NCBI GenBank assembly: GCA_910585165.1
Contig: CAJUBX010000036.1
Span: 1-21,719, forward strand
Length of the DNA stretch: 21,719 bases
From: an uncultured Oscillibacter sp.
GTDB lineage: Bacteria; Bacillota; Clostridia; Oscillospirales; Oscillospiraceae
Reading direction: 5' to 3'
Position numbers and translations under genes: made by a program. The notes beneath the pieces were generated by a model. It had not been told where the DNA came from, did no database searches, and saw nothing but the letters and a program-made list of their open reading frames with translations. Position 1 is the stretch's first letter. The number at the start of each line of letters is the position of its first letter. Below, in pieces: positions 1-7,005 of the stretch.

Positions 1-2
1 GG

Positions 3-551
3 AAAGTCCACGCCAACACCGAGTTCGGCCCAAAACTGCACATCAGCCTGGTGGACGGCTATGCCAGGATCGAGCGGCTGACCTTTGAGCCGTACAACGA
101 GGCGGACGGTTTCTGGAAGGCCGTATACCGCTATCGTGACCGTTATGGCTGCTGGCCGGAACGCATTCTGGCAGATAAAATCTACCGCAGCCGCCAGACG
201 CTGGGATTCTGCAAAGAACACGGAATCCGCCTGTCCGGTCCTGCCCTGGGCAAACCGCCAAAAAATCCGGTTTTATCCCGTCAGGCGAAGAAACAGGAAT
301 ATCAGGACAGCTGCGATCGCAGCATCGTGGAGGGTGTTTTCGGAACCGCCAAGACCGCCTACGGCCTGGGCCGGGTTATGGCACATCTGCCGGAAACCAC
401 CTTCTGCGTAATCGGCGTCGCCCTGCTGTTGATGAACCTCACCAAGTCAATGGCCCCGGCTCTCGTCTTGTTGTTCCGCCTCCTGCTTGTCTCCCCTTAT
501 TTGATGGACTTGTGGAGTGCGCCCTATGTAAAGATTTACCTCCTGGTTTAA
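3..551 (+). CDS. DDE transposase, C-terminal part (5' end outside window)
   Basis: This is the carboxy-terminal part of an insertion-sequence transposase; the reading frame is already open at base 3 and the start lies outside the window. The protein reads KVHANTEFGPKLHISL, then an ILADKIYRSR segment (second catalytic Asp region), then a KKQEYQDSCDRSIVEGVFG segment whose Glu fits the third member of a DDE triad, and ends with a hydrophobic tail. This layout is typical of IS5/IS1182-like DDE transposases in Firmicutes. The family assignment comes from remembered motif patterns, so the exact group is uncertain. The element's left end cannot be seen. Its right end should lie downstream, and the neighbouring IS5-type element (579-1411) is inserted 27 bp after this stop codon. 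Whether the gene is intact cannot be judged from this fragment. Confidence 0.75.
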   Translation, partial: KVHANTEFGPKLHISLVDGYARIERLTFEPYNEADGFWKAVYRYRDRYGCWPERILADKIYRSRQTLGFCKEHGIRLSGPALGKPPKNPVLSRQAKKQEYQDSCDRSIVEGVFGTAKTAYGLGRVMAHLPETTFCVIGVALLLMNLTKSMAPALVLLFRLLLVSPYLMDLWSAPYVKIYLLV

Positions 552-587
552 TTCCCACAGTTCTGTAAACAATGCTAGACAGTGTCG

Positions 588-956
588 TCAATAAATGAGG
601 AGCCAAATAGCAATGCAGCGAATTTGGACAGCAGCAACAAACGAAGCAGCATTTTTGGCATAGCGCGTAGCAATCCCCCTCCATCTTTTGAGGAGCAAAA
701 AGGCATTCTCAACAAGATGGCGGAGTTTATAGAGATATTTGTCGTATTCACGTAATTGCTTGCGGTTTTTCTTCGGAGGAATGACGGGTATCATGTTTGC
801 TTGCGCTGCCTTTAGAATGATTGCGTCTGCGTCATAGCCGCGATCAGCCAGAAGATATTCCGCCTGGAACCCCTCAATCAGCTGCGCTGCAATTGTGCAA
901 TCCGCTGTGGTACCAGAAGTGATAAAGAATCGCACCGGCATACCATGCGCATCCAC
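588..956 (-). CDS. IS5-family transposase, second frame (OrfB)
   Basis: This is the catalytic C-terminal half of the transposase, in the -1 frame relative to OrfA. It contains the second catalytic Asp in YLLADRGYDAD and the third-position Glu in LRHLVENAFLLLKRWRG, the usual IS5 pattern. A -1 slip on the G run at 981-986 would join GRTKGG of OrfA to LNTKIHLAVDAHGMPV here, giving one continuous transposase of normal layout. The nominal start at 956 is a GTG inside that conserved stretch, so independent translation is unlikely. Frameshifted expression is known for the IS427 group; whether the shift here is programmed or a mutation cannot be told from one copy. Confidence 0.7.
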   Translation of the reverse strand: MDAHGMPVRFFITSGTTADCTIAAQLIEGFQAEYLLADRGYDADAIILKAAQANMIPVIPPKKNRKQLREYDKYLYKLRHLVENAFLLLKRWRGIATRYAKNAASFVAAVQIRCIAIWLLIY

Positions 957-1351
957 GGCCAGATGTATCTTGGTGTTGAGCCCCCCTTTGTCCGGCCCAT
1001 CGCTTGATTTCCGCCTCGCGCCCCGGCAGCGTTGGGATATACCTTGACATGGCTGGCATCAATCATCAGCCACTCAAAGTCTGTGTCGTCTATCAATGCT
1101 TCCAGAATCCTTTCCCAGATCCCCTTGTCCCGCCACCGGCAAAAAAGGCGATGCACATTTTTCCAGTTCCCATATGTTTCCGGTAAATCACGCCAAGGTG
1201 CTCCTGTGCGTAAAATCCAGAATACTCCGTTGATAAACTGGCGGGTATCACGGGCATTGCCTCCTCGTGTCCCTTTTTCGCCTATGGTGTACGGCTTAAT
1301 CGTTTCCCACGCTTTGTCACTTATATCGTGTCAATGCTGCTCTGCTCCCAT
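878..1351 (-). CDS. IS5-family transposase, first frame (OrfA), with in-frame TGA
   Basis: This is the N-terminal half of the IS transposase. The frame carries an N-terminal helix-turn-helix-like region (AWETIKPYTIGEKGTRGGNARDT in two parts), then the first catalytic Asp in WLMIDASHVKV. The best start by ribosome site is ATG at 1351-1349, 9 nt after AGGGGG, but codon 7 of that frame is TGA (1333-1331), after which the frame stays open to 878. The gene is therefore either damaged near its start or begins elsewhere; no ATG or GTG restores the conserved N-terminus. Near its end the mRNA has a run of six G (complement of 981-986) in the arrangement G GGG GGC, a good -1 slippery site leading into the second frame. 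Function: element transposition only. Confidence 0.65.
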
Positions 1352-1456
1352 TCTTGCTACCCCCTTTTTTCTTTTAGGGGTATTATAGCACATTTTTATT
1401 GACGACACTATCTAGACGGTTTTGAGTTTTTTCATAAAACTTCCAAGAATTTTCTA

Positions 1457-1485
1457 TCGTTTTTTCGGGGTTCTCCGTCTAAAAT
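1457..1485 (+). promoter_or_regulatory. Possible mglB promoter (weak)
   Basis: A TAAAAT hexamer at 1480-1485 is the best -10 candidate in the 124 bp between the IS end and mglB; the matching -35 position (TCGTTT) is poor. A 7-bp inverted repeat, TAGACGG (1413-1419) and CCGTCTA (1475-1481), straddles the region, and a small GGGG-TGCG-CCCC hairpin lies at 1500-1511 in the presumed leader. No catabolite-response element was recognised. If this region is the remaining right end of the older transposon, the true promoter may be element-derived. Confidence 0.25.
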
Positions 1486-1539
1486 AGTAGGCGTGGTTTG
1501 GGGTGCGCCCCAGAACACGAAAAATTGATTGGAGGAACT

Positions 1540-2607
1540 ATGATGAAAAAGACGTTTGCCTTGCTTCTTGCCGCCATTATGATGCTGGCCCTGCTGACCG
1601 GTTGCGGCGGCGACAAGCCCGCCGACAACGCCGGCGATTCCCAGCCCGCCCAGAGCGATGCCGCCACCCCTCCCGCTGACGCGGCCACTCCCGAGGCTCC
1701 CGCCGCCGGCGGCAACATCGGCGTTTGCATCTACAAATTTGACGACGCTTTCATGACCACCTACCGCAATGCGCTCCAGGAAATTCTGGAGGGCAAGGGC
1801 TACAAGGTCACCGTCGTGGACGGCAACAACGACCAGGCCAAGCAGAACGAGCAGATCAACACCTTCATCACCCAGGGCGTTGACGCGCTGATCATCAACC
1901 CCGTCATGACCTCCGCCGCCGACACCATCATCGCCACCGTCAAGGCCGCGGGCATCCCCACCGTCCTCATCAACCGCGAGCCCACCCCCGAGCAGATGGC
2001 CGCCTATGACAAGCTGGTCTACGTCGGCTGCGACGCCGCCCAGTCCGGCACTTTCCAGGGCGAGCTGATTCTGGATACCCCCAACAAGGGCGACATCAAC
2101 GGCGACGGCAAGGTCTCCTACATCATGATCCAGGGCGACCCCGAGAACATCGACGCCCAGCTGCGCACCGAGTACTCCGTTAAGGCCCTGCAGGACGCCG
2201 GCGTCGAGGTTGAGCAGCTCAACCTGACCCGCGGCGATTGGGACCGCGAGAAGGGCCAGACCATCTGCGCCAACGACCTTGCCCAGTTCGGCGATAAGAT
2301 CGAGGTCGTCTTCTGCAACAACGACGATATGGCCATCGGCGCCCTCCAGGCCATCCAGTCCGCCGGCCGCAAGGTCAACGAGGACATCTACCTCGTGGGC
2401 GTGGACGCTCTGGACGCCGCTTTGAACGAAGTCAGCAACGGCAACATGACCGGCACCGTCCTGAACGACGCCAACGGCCAGGCCGCCGGCGCTGTCGCCG
2501 AGATGGAGAAGCTGCTGGGCGGCGCTACCTATGCCGCCAACGAGCAGAGCGTGTACGTTGACTACGTGAAGGTCACTCCCGACAACGTGAAGGACTTCAT
2601 GAAGTAA
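1540..2607 (+). CDS. mglB: Galactose/glucose-binding lipoprotein MglB
   Basis: This is the extracellular binding protein of a CUT2-type sugar ABC transporter. The 355-residue product starts at ATG 1540, 5 nt after GGAGGA. A lipoprotein signal ends in LALLTGC, with Cys22 as the lipid anchor, followed by a Pro/Ala-rich linker to about residue 60. Aligned by eye to E. coli MglB, most ligand residues are present: FDDAF (Asp14/Phe16), INREP (Asn91), IDAQLRT (Asp154/Arg158), GDWD (Trp183), CNNDDMA (Asn211), GVDAL (Asp236) and LNDANGQ (Asn256). His152 appears replaced by Asn (DPENID). The calcium-loop pattern DINGDGKVS is also kept, which supports galactose/glucose specificity. mglA and mglC follow. 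A hairpin terminator directly after the stop would favour a higher level of this protein than of the other subunits. Confidence 0.92.
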   Translation: MMKKTFALLLAAIMMLALLTGCGGDKPADNAGDSQPAQSDAATPPADAATPEAPAAGGNIGVCIYKFDDAFMTTYRNALQEILEGKGYKVTVVDGNNDQAKQNEQINTFITQGVDALIINPVMTSAADTIIATVKAAGIPTVLINREPTPEQMAAYDKLVYVGCDAAQSGTFQGELILDTPNKGDINGDGKVSYIMIQGDPENIDAQLRTEYSVKALQDAGVEVEQLNLTRGDWDREKGQTICANDLAQFGDKIEVVFCNNDDMAIGALQAIQSAGRKVNEDIYLVGVDALDAALNEVSNGNMTGTVLNDANGQAAGAVAEMEKLLGGATYAANEQSVYVDYVKVTPDNVKDFMK

Positions 2608-2642
2608 TCAAAGTTCATCAAAACAACGCGAAAACATCTTGA

Positions 2643-2676
2643 AGGGGCGCGTGCCGAAGCGCACGCGCCCCTCTTT
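2643..2676 (+). terminator. Intra-operon hairpin (attenuator) between mglB and mglA
   Basis: GGGGCGCGTGC (2644-2654) pairs perfectly with GCACGCGCCCC (2661-2671) across a 6-nt loop, plus an outer A-T pair, and is followed by CTTTTCC. It looks like a rho-independent terminator of moderate strength because the T tract is short. Placed between the binding-protein gene and the ATPase gene, it would let only part of transcription continue, or protect the mglB message from 3' decay; both are common in binding-protein operons. Confidence 0.8.
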
Positions 2677-2753
2677 TCCATAGCCGGCGAAGTCCGGCTC
2701 CCGCCGCTTTGCCGGTTATGGAAAAGCCAACACGAACAAGGGGGGACAGTAAA

Positions 2754-4262
2754 TTGTCAGAATATCGTTTGGAAATGCGTGACGTGGTCAAGACCTTCCC
2801 CGGCGTCAAGGCCCTGGATCACGCGCAGCTCAAGCTCCGCCCCGGCACGGTCCACGCGCTGATGGGAGAAAACGGCGCGGGCAAGTCCACGCTGATGAAG
2901 TGCATGTTCGGCATTTACCACATGGACGAGGGCGAGGTTATCTACGAGGGCCAGAAGGTCCAGATTAAAGGTCCCCTGGACGCGCTGAACCGGGGCATCG
3001 CCATGGTTCACCAGGAGCTCCAGCCGATCCCTGAGCGGAGCATCGGCGAGAACATCTACGTGGGCCGTTATCCCACCAAGCGCCTGGGGCCCATCGTCAC
3101 CGTGGACCATGAGAAAATGTACCAGGACGCGGCGGCGGTTTTAAAGGAAGTCCACCTCAATTACGACCCCAAGGCCAAGCTGGGCACCCTCAGCGTTTCC
3201 CAGATGCAGCTGGTGGAAATCGCCAAGGCTGTGTCCGCGGACTGCAAGGTCCTGATTCTGGACGAGCCCACGTCCTCCCTGACGGCAGCGGAGGTGGAGG
3301 CGCTCTTCACCATTGTCAACGAGCTGCGGCAAAAGGGCGTTTCCATCGTCTATATCTCCCACAAGATGGACGAGATTCTCCGCATCAGCGACGAGGTCAC
3401 CATCATGCGGGACGGCCAGTACATCGGCACCTGGGACGCCAAGGGCCTTACCACCGACTTTATCATCACCAAGATGGTGGGCCGGGAGCTCAGCAACCTC
3501 TACCCGCCCCGGAGTAACGTCCCCGGCGAGGTGGTGTTCGAGGTGGAAAACTTTACCTCCATCAATCCCAAGAGCTTCCGCCACGCCAGCTTCCAGGTCC
3601 GCAGGGGTGAAATCCTGGGCGTTGCGGGCCTGGTGGGCGCACAGCGCACGGAGCTGATGGAGGGATTGTTCGGCCTGCGCTGCCACAGCGAGGGAAAAAT
3701 CACCTACAAGGGCAAGGAGCTGAAAATCAGCCAGCCCAAGCAGGCCATCGACAGCGGCATCGCCATGCTGACGGAGGACCGCCGGGCCACGGGCATTCTG
3801 GGCGTGCTCTCCATCGCGGACAACGTGTCCATCGCCTCGCTGAACCAGTATCTCATCGGCGGGTTCATGCTGGACGACGGGAAGATCGAAAAGCTGGTGC
3901 AGGACAACGTGGCCAAGCTCTCCATCAAGACTCCCTCGTCCAAGACGCTGATCCAGTCCCTCTCCGGCGGCAACCAGCAGAAGGTGCTCATCAGCCGGTG
4001 GCTGGCCAACGACCCGGACGTGTTCATTCTGGACGAACCCACCCGGGGCATCGACGTGGGCGCGAAGTACGAAATATACTGCATCATCGCGGAGCTGGCG
4101 AAGCAGGGCAAGAGCGTCATCATGATTTCCTCCGAAATGAGCGAGCTGATTGGCATGTCCGACCGGATTATGGTCATGTGCGACGGCCGGGTCACCGGCT
4201 TTATCGACGGCAAGGACGCCAACCAGGAGAACATCATGGCCCTGGCCACCCAGTTTGAATAA
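2754..4262 (+). CDS. mglA: Sugar ABC transporter ATP-binding protein MglA
   Basis: This is the double ATPase subunit that powers galactose/glucose import at the inner face of the membrane. TTG at 2754 is the preferred start: AAGGGGGG lies 8 nt upstream, and the protein then begins MSEYRLEMRDVVKTFPGVKAL, giving 502 residues, the usual size. ATG at 2718 is the alternative. First domain: Walker A GENGAGKST at residues 38-46, signature LSVSQMQ and Walker B VLILDEPTSSL. Second domain: degenerate Walker A region GLVGAQRTE, canonical LSGGNQQK and FILDEPTRGID. This asymmetric pair is the hallmark of RbsA/MglA/XylG-type CUT2 ATPases. The gene is 14 nt ahead of mglC and is probably co-transcribed with mglB by read-through. 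Confidence 0.93.
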   Translation: MSEYRLEMRDVVKTFPGVKALDHAQLKLRPGTVHALMGENGAGKSTLMKCMFGIYHMDEGEVIYEGQKVQIKGPLDALNRGIAMVHQELQPIPERSIGENIYVGRYPTKRLGPIVTVDHEKMYQDAAAVLKEVHLNYDPKAKLGTLSVSQMQLVEIAKAVSADCKVLILDEPTSSLTAAEVEALFTIVNELRQKGVSIVYISHKMDEILRISDEVTIMRDGQYIGTWDAKGLTTDFIITKMVGRELSNLYPPRSNVPGEVVFEVENFTSINPKSFRHASFQVRRGEILGVAGLVGAQRTELMEGLFGLRCHSEGKITYKGKELKISQPKQAIDSGIAMLTEDRRATGILGVLSIADNVSIASLNQYLIGGFMLDDGKIEKLVQDNVAKLSIKTPSSKTLIQSLSGGNQQKVLISRWLANDPDVFILDEPTRGIDVGAKYEIYCIIAELAKQGKSVIMISSEMSELIGMSDRIMVMCDGRVTGFIDGKDANQENIMALATQFE

Positions 4263-4276
4263 GGAGGAGAGAAATT

Positions 4277-5272
4277 ATGGAGAATAAGAAGCTCAACGCG
4301 AAAGCGGTCAAGAATTTTCTGTCCAATAACGCCATCATCATCCTGATTTTTGCCCTGGCCCTGTTTGTGGGCTTTGTGGCCGACAACTTCTGGAAGCCTG
4401 CCAACTTTAGAAACCTGGTGGTCAATGTGTCCCCCCGGTTCATCATTGCCTGCGGCGTGTCCGGCTGCCTCATCACCAAGGGCACGGACCTGTCGGCGGG
4501 CCGCCAGGTGGGCCTTTCCGCCTGCCTCGCCGCCATGATGCTCCAGAGCGTGGACTACGCCGCCCGGGCCCTGCCCTGGATGCCGGACCTTCCGTGGTTC
4601 GTGGCGCTGCTGGTGGTCATCCTCATCATGGCTGTTTTCGGTGCCATCAACGGCTGCGTCATCGCCTTTTTGAAGGTCCCCCCCTTCATCGCCACGCTGG
4701 GCATGCAGACTATTGTCTACGGCCTTTGCTCCGTAGTGACCGGCAACGACCCTCTGGGCGGCTTCAAGAGCTCCTACTCCCGGGTGGCCCTGGGCTCTCT
4801 GGGCCCCATCCCCTACCTTGCCATCTTTGCCGTGATTGTGGGAGCCTACATGCTGTTTTTGTACAACAAAACCCGTCACGGCAAGTACATGTACGCCATC
4901 GGCGGCAATGAAAACGCCGCCCAGGTGGCGGGCGTCAACGTCCCGGCAACGCTGATCCGCATCTATGTCCTGGCCTCCGTCCTGTACGCCGTGGCCGGCT
5001 TCCTGGTGGGCGCCAAGGCCGGCGGCGCCTCCACCGCCACGGGCTTCGGCTATGAGCTGGAGGCCATCGCGGCCTGCACCATCGGCGGCGTGTCCACCAA
5101 CGGCGGCGTAGGTAAGGTGGGCGGCATCCTCATCGGCGTGCTGGTGTTTGAGATTTTGAAAATCTGCCTCCAGTTCCTCCGTGTGGACCCGGCGTATACC
5201 TTCATCGCCCAGGGCCTGGTCATCATTGTGGCCGTGGCGCTGGACCTGCGGAAGTATCTGGCGAAGAAGTAA
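4277..5272 (+). CDS. mglC: Galactose/glucose ABC transporter permease MglC
   Basis: This is the membrane channel subunit of the CUT2 importer, 331 residues, starting at ATG 4277 after AAGGAGGAGAG. It is hydrophobic throughout, with about eight to ten membrane segments beginning at AIIILIFALALFVGFVA near residue 20. Conserved permease landmarks are present: TKGTDLSAGRQVG after the second helix, a PPFIATLGMQTI segment, a GGNENAAQVAGVN loop and the C-terminal GYELEAIAACTIGGVSTNGG motif seen in RbsC/MglC proteins. It follows mglA directly, and a strong terminator ends the transcription unit 28 nt after its stop. Confidence 0.93.
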   Translation: MENKKLNAKAVKNFLSNNAIIILIFALALFVGFVADNFWKPANFRNLVVNVSPRFIIACGVSGCLITKGTDLSAGRQVGLSACLAAMMLQSVDYAARALPWMPDLPWFVALLVVILIMAVFGAINGCVIAFLKVPPFIATLGMQTIVYGLCSVVTGNDPLGGFKSSYSRVALGSLGPIPYLAIFAVIVGAYMLFLYNKTRHGKYMYAIGGNENAAQVAGVNVPATLIRIYVLASVLYAVAGFLVGAKAGGASTATGFGYELEAIAACTIGGVSTNGGVGKVGGILIGVLVFEILKICLQFLRVDPAYTFIAQGLVIIVAVALDLRKYLAKK

Positions 5273-5300
5273 GAAGTCCCTTCAATTGGAAAAAACCGGG

Positions 5301-5335
5301 AAGGTCCGGCGCTTTTCGCGCCGGACCTTCTTTTC
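5301..5335 (+). terminator. Rho-independent terminator after mglC
   Basis: A perfect 12-bp stem, AAGGTCCGGCGC (5301-5312) with GCGCCGGACCTT (5318-5329), closes a 5-nt TTTTC loop and is followed by CTTTTC. It separates the transporter operon from the sensory operon. The trailing T-rich stretch overlaps the putative -35 box of the next promoter. Confidence 0.88.
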
Positions 5336-5359
5336 AAACGGGCTTTTTTGCTGTATACT
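5331..5359 (+). promoter_or_regulatory. Putative promoter of the sensory operon
   Basis: TTTTCA (5331-5336), a 17-bp spacer and TATACT (5354-5359) fit a vegetative sigma-factor promoter, with an expected start near 5366 and a leader of about 23 nt to the ATG at 5389. The -10 box is good and the -35 weak, which would suit a promoter helped by an activator such as the response regulator itself; that last point is inference. Confidence 0.5.
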
Positions 5360-5388
5360 GGGGACAAAGGGAAAAGGAGGGCGCATGA

Positions 5389-6990
5389 ATGGAGGAGTAC
5401 CGGGTGCTGCTTGCCGACGACGAGGAGGAAATCCGCTCCGGCATCAGCCGGAAGATCGACTGGGCCTCCCTGGGCTTTTGCCTGGTGGGGGAGGCAGGCA
5501 ACGGCGAGGAGGCCCTGGAGCTGGCGGATCAGCTCCGTCCCGACGTGATCCTCACCGATATCAAGATGCCCTTTATGGACGGATTGGAGCTGTGCCGCCG
5601 CCTGCGGGTTTCCCTGCCGGGCGCCCGGCTGGTGGTTTTCTCCGGCTTCGACGACTTTGACTACGCCCGCCGGGCCATGAGCCTGGGGGTGTCCGAGTAC
5701 ATTTTAAAGCCCATCAACGCGCCGGAGCTCCGGCAGGTGCTGGAAAAGCTCCGGGAGCAGCTGGACCGCCAGCGGCTGGAGCGGCGGGACATGGAGACAT
5801 TGCGCCGGAGGTACGAGGAGAGTCTCCCGGTGCTGCGGGAGCTGTTCTACACCCGCCTTCTCAGCGGGCAGATCCGCCCGGAGCAGGTGCTGGACCGGGC
5901 AGCCCGGTATGAAATCGATCTGCCCCAGGGCCTGTGGACCGCGGCCCTGGTCCATGTGGACGGCCCGGGGGACGAGGGGGAGCGGGACGAGCTGCTGCTG
6001 CTGTCCGTCCAGTCCTTTCTGGAAAAGCACTTTACCCTGGAGGGCTGCGCCGCCCGGGTGGTGCTCTACGGGGACATGGCGGCGCTGCTGGTCCACCTGG
6101 ACCGGGAGGAGCGGCTGTATCCCCTGCTGGAGGAGCTGGAGCGGCTTTCCCGCCTGTCTCAGAGCTACCTGGGACTGCGGCTCACCGCCGGGGTGGGCCT
6201 TGTCTGCCGGGGGCCGGAGGAGCTGAACCGCAGCGCCGCCGGGGCCCGGTCCGCCCTGGACTACCGGGTGCTGGCCGGAGGAGGCCGGGTCATCTACATC
6301 GGGGACCAGGAGCCCCAGTCCGCCGCCGCCCCCTCCTTTGAGGAGGAAGACCAGCGGGCCCTCTCCGCCGCCGTGAAGCTGGGAACCCAGGAGCAGTCGG
6401 AGGCGGTGGTCCGGGAGCTGATGGAGCGGCTGCGCCACGAGGGACTGTCCCTTTCCAAGTGCGACCTCTTTTTGCTGGAGGTGGTGACCTTCCTGGTGCG
6501 GCTGACCCGGTCCGGGGGCCTCCCGGTGGAGGAGGTCTTCGGGGAGGGCTTCACCGGGGCGGTGTCCGTCTCCGGCTTTTCCAGCCTGGAGGAGCTGGGG
6601 AACTGGCTGGCGGAGCGCTGCGGGCGGCTCCACGACCTGCTGGGCCGGAGGCGGAGCGATTCCGCCTGGCAGATGGTGGAGCGGGCCAAGGACTATATTG
6701 CCGCCCACTATACCGACGAGCAGCTCAGCGTGGAGGCCCTGTGCTCCCACATCCATCTGTCCCCAACGTATTTTTCCACCCTGTTTAAACGAGAGGTAGG
6801 CATGCCCTTCACCGCCTATGTGACGAAGGTCCGCATGGACGAGGCGGCCCGGCTCCTCCGGGAGACGGACGAGAAAACCTACCGCATTGCCGAGGCCACG
6901 GGCTTCAGCGACCCCAACTATTTCAGCTATGTGTTCAAGCGGCACTTCGGACTGTCCCCGTCCAAGTTCCGGGCGGGGCAGAATGGGTAA
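5389..6990 (+). CDS. AraC-family response regulator (YesN type)
   Basis: This is the DNA-binding output of a two-component system, 533 residues, starting at ATG 5389 with AAGGAGG 8 nt upstream. The receiver domain spans about residues 3-125: acidic pair Asp10/Asp11, phospho-acceptor Asp57 (LTDIKMP), Ser85 and Lys107 (ILKPI). A long middle region of roughly 300 residues without motifs I recognise follows. The C-terminal AraC domain (about 430-530) has two helix-turn-helix units, LSVEALCSHIHLSPTYFSTLFKR and YRIAEATGFSDPNYFSYVFKR (in part), ending in the family's GLSPSKFR. It heads the operon with the YesM-type kinase at 8306. By family it should activate nearby carbohydrate genes; control of mglBAC is inference from position. 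Confidence 0.9.
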   Translation: MEEYRVLLADDEEEIRSGISRKIDWASLGFCLVGEAGNGEEALELADQLRPDVILTDIKMPFMDGLELCRRLRVSLPGARLVVFSGFDDFDYARRAMSLGVSEYILKPINAPELRQVLEKLREQLDRQRLERRDMETLRRRYEESLPVLRELFYTRLLSGQIRPEQVLDRAARYEIDLPQGLWTAALVHVDGPGDEGERDELLLLSVQSFLEKHFTLEGCAARVVLYGDMAALLVHLDREERLYPLLEELERLSRLSQSYLGLRLTAGVGLVCRGPEELNRSAAGARSALDYRVLAGGGRVIYIGDQEPQSAAAPSFEEEDQRALSAAVKLGTQEQSEAVVRELMERLRHEGLSLSKCDLFLLEVVTFLVRLTRSGGLPVEEVFGEGFTGAVSVSGFSSLEELGNWLAERCGRLHDLLGRRRSDSAWQMVERAKDYIAAHYTDEQLSVEALCSHIHLSPTYFSTLFKREVGMPFTAYVTKVRMDEAARLLRETDEKTYRIAEATGFSDPNYFSYVFKRHFGLSPSKFRAGQNG

Positions 6991-7005
6991 AAAGGAGGAA
7001 TCGCC

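Larger units (their letters stand above)
579..1411 (-). mobile_element. Complete IS5-family insertion sequence (IS427-like)
   Basis: The element is bounded by terminal inverted repeats: ACAGTGTCGTCAATAAA at the left (579-595) and the complement of ATAGTGTCGTCAATAAA at the right (1395-1411), differing at one base. Each end is flanked by CTAG (575-578 and 1412-1415), so the target duplication is CTAG or just the inner TA; the palindrome makes the exact boundary ambiguous by a couple of bases. The length of about 833 bp and the two overlapping minus-strand reading frames fit the IS5 family, IS427-like group. It sits between the stop of another transposase gene and the mglB upstream region, so this is an insertion next to or inside an older element. 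Confidence 0.85.

Noticed and set aside
1399..1427. TTGACG in the IS terminal repeat as an outward -35 box
   Set aside because: No -10-like hexamer lies 16-18 bp downstream on either side of the element, so no hybrid promoter could be supported.
5704..6945. Long minus-strand frames opposite the response regulator and other sugar genes
   Set aside because: Same GC-driven shadow effect; the plus-strand proteins have catalytic motifs and ribosome sites.
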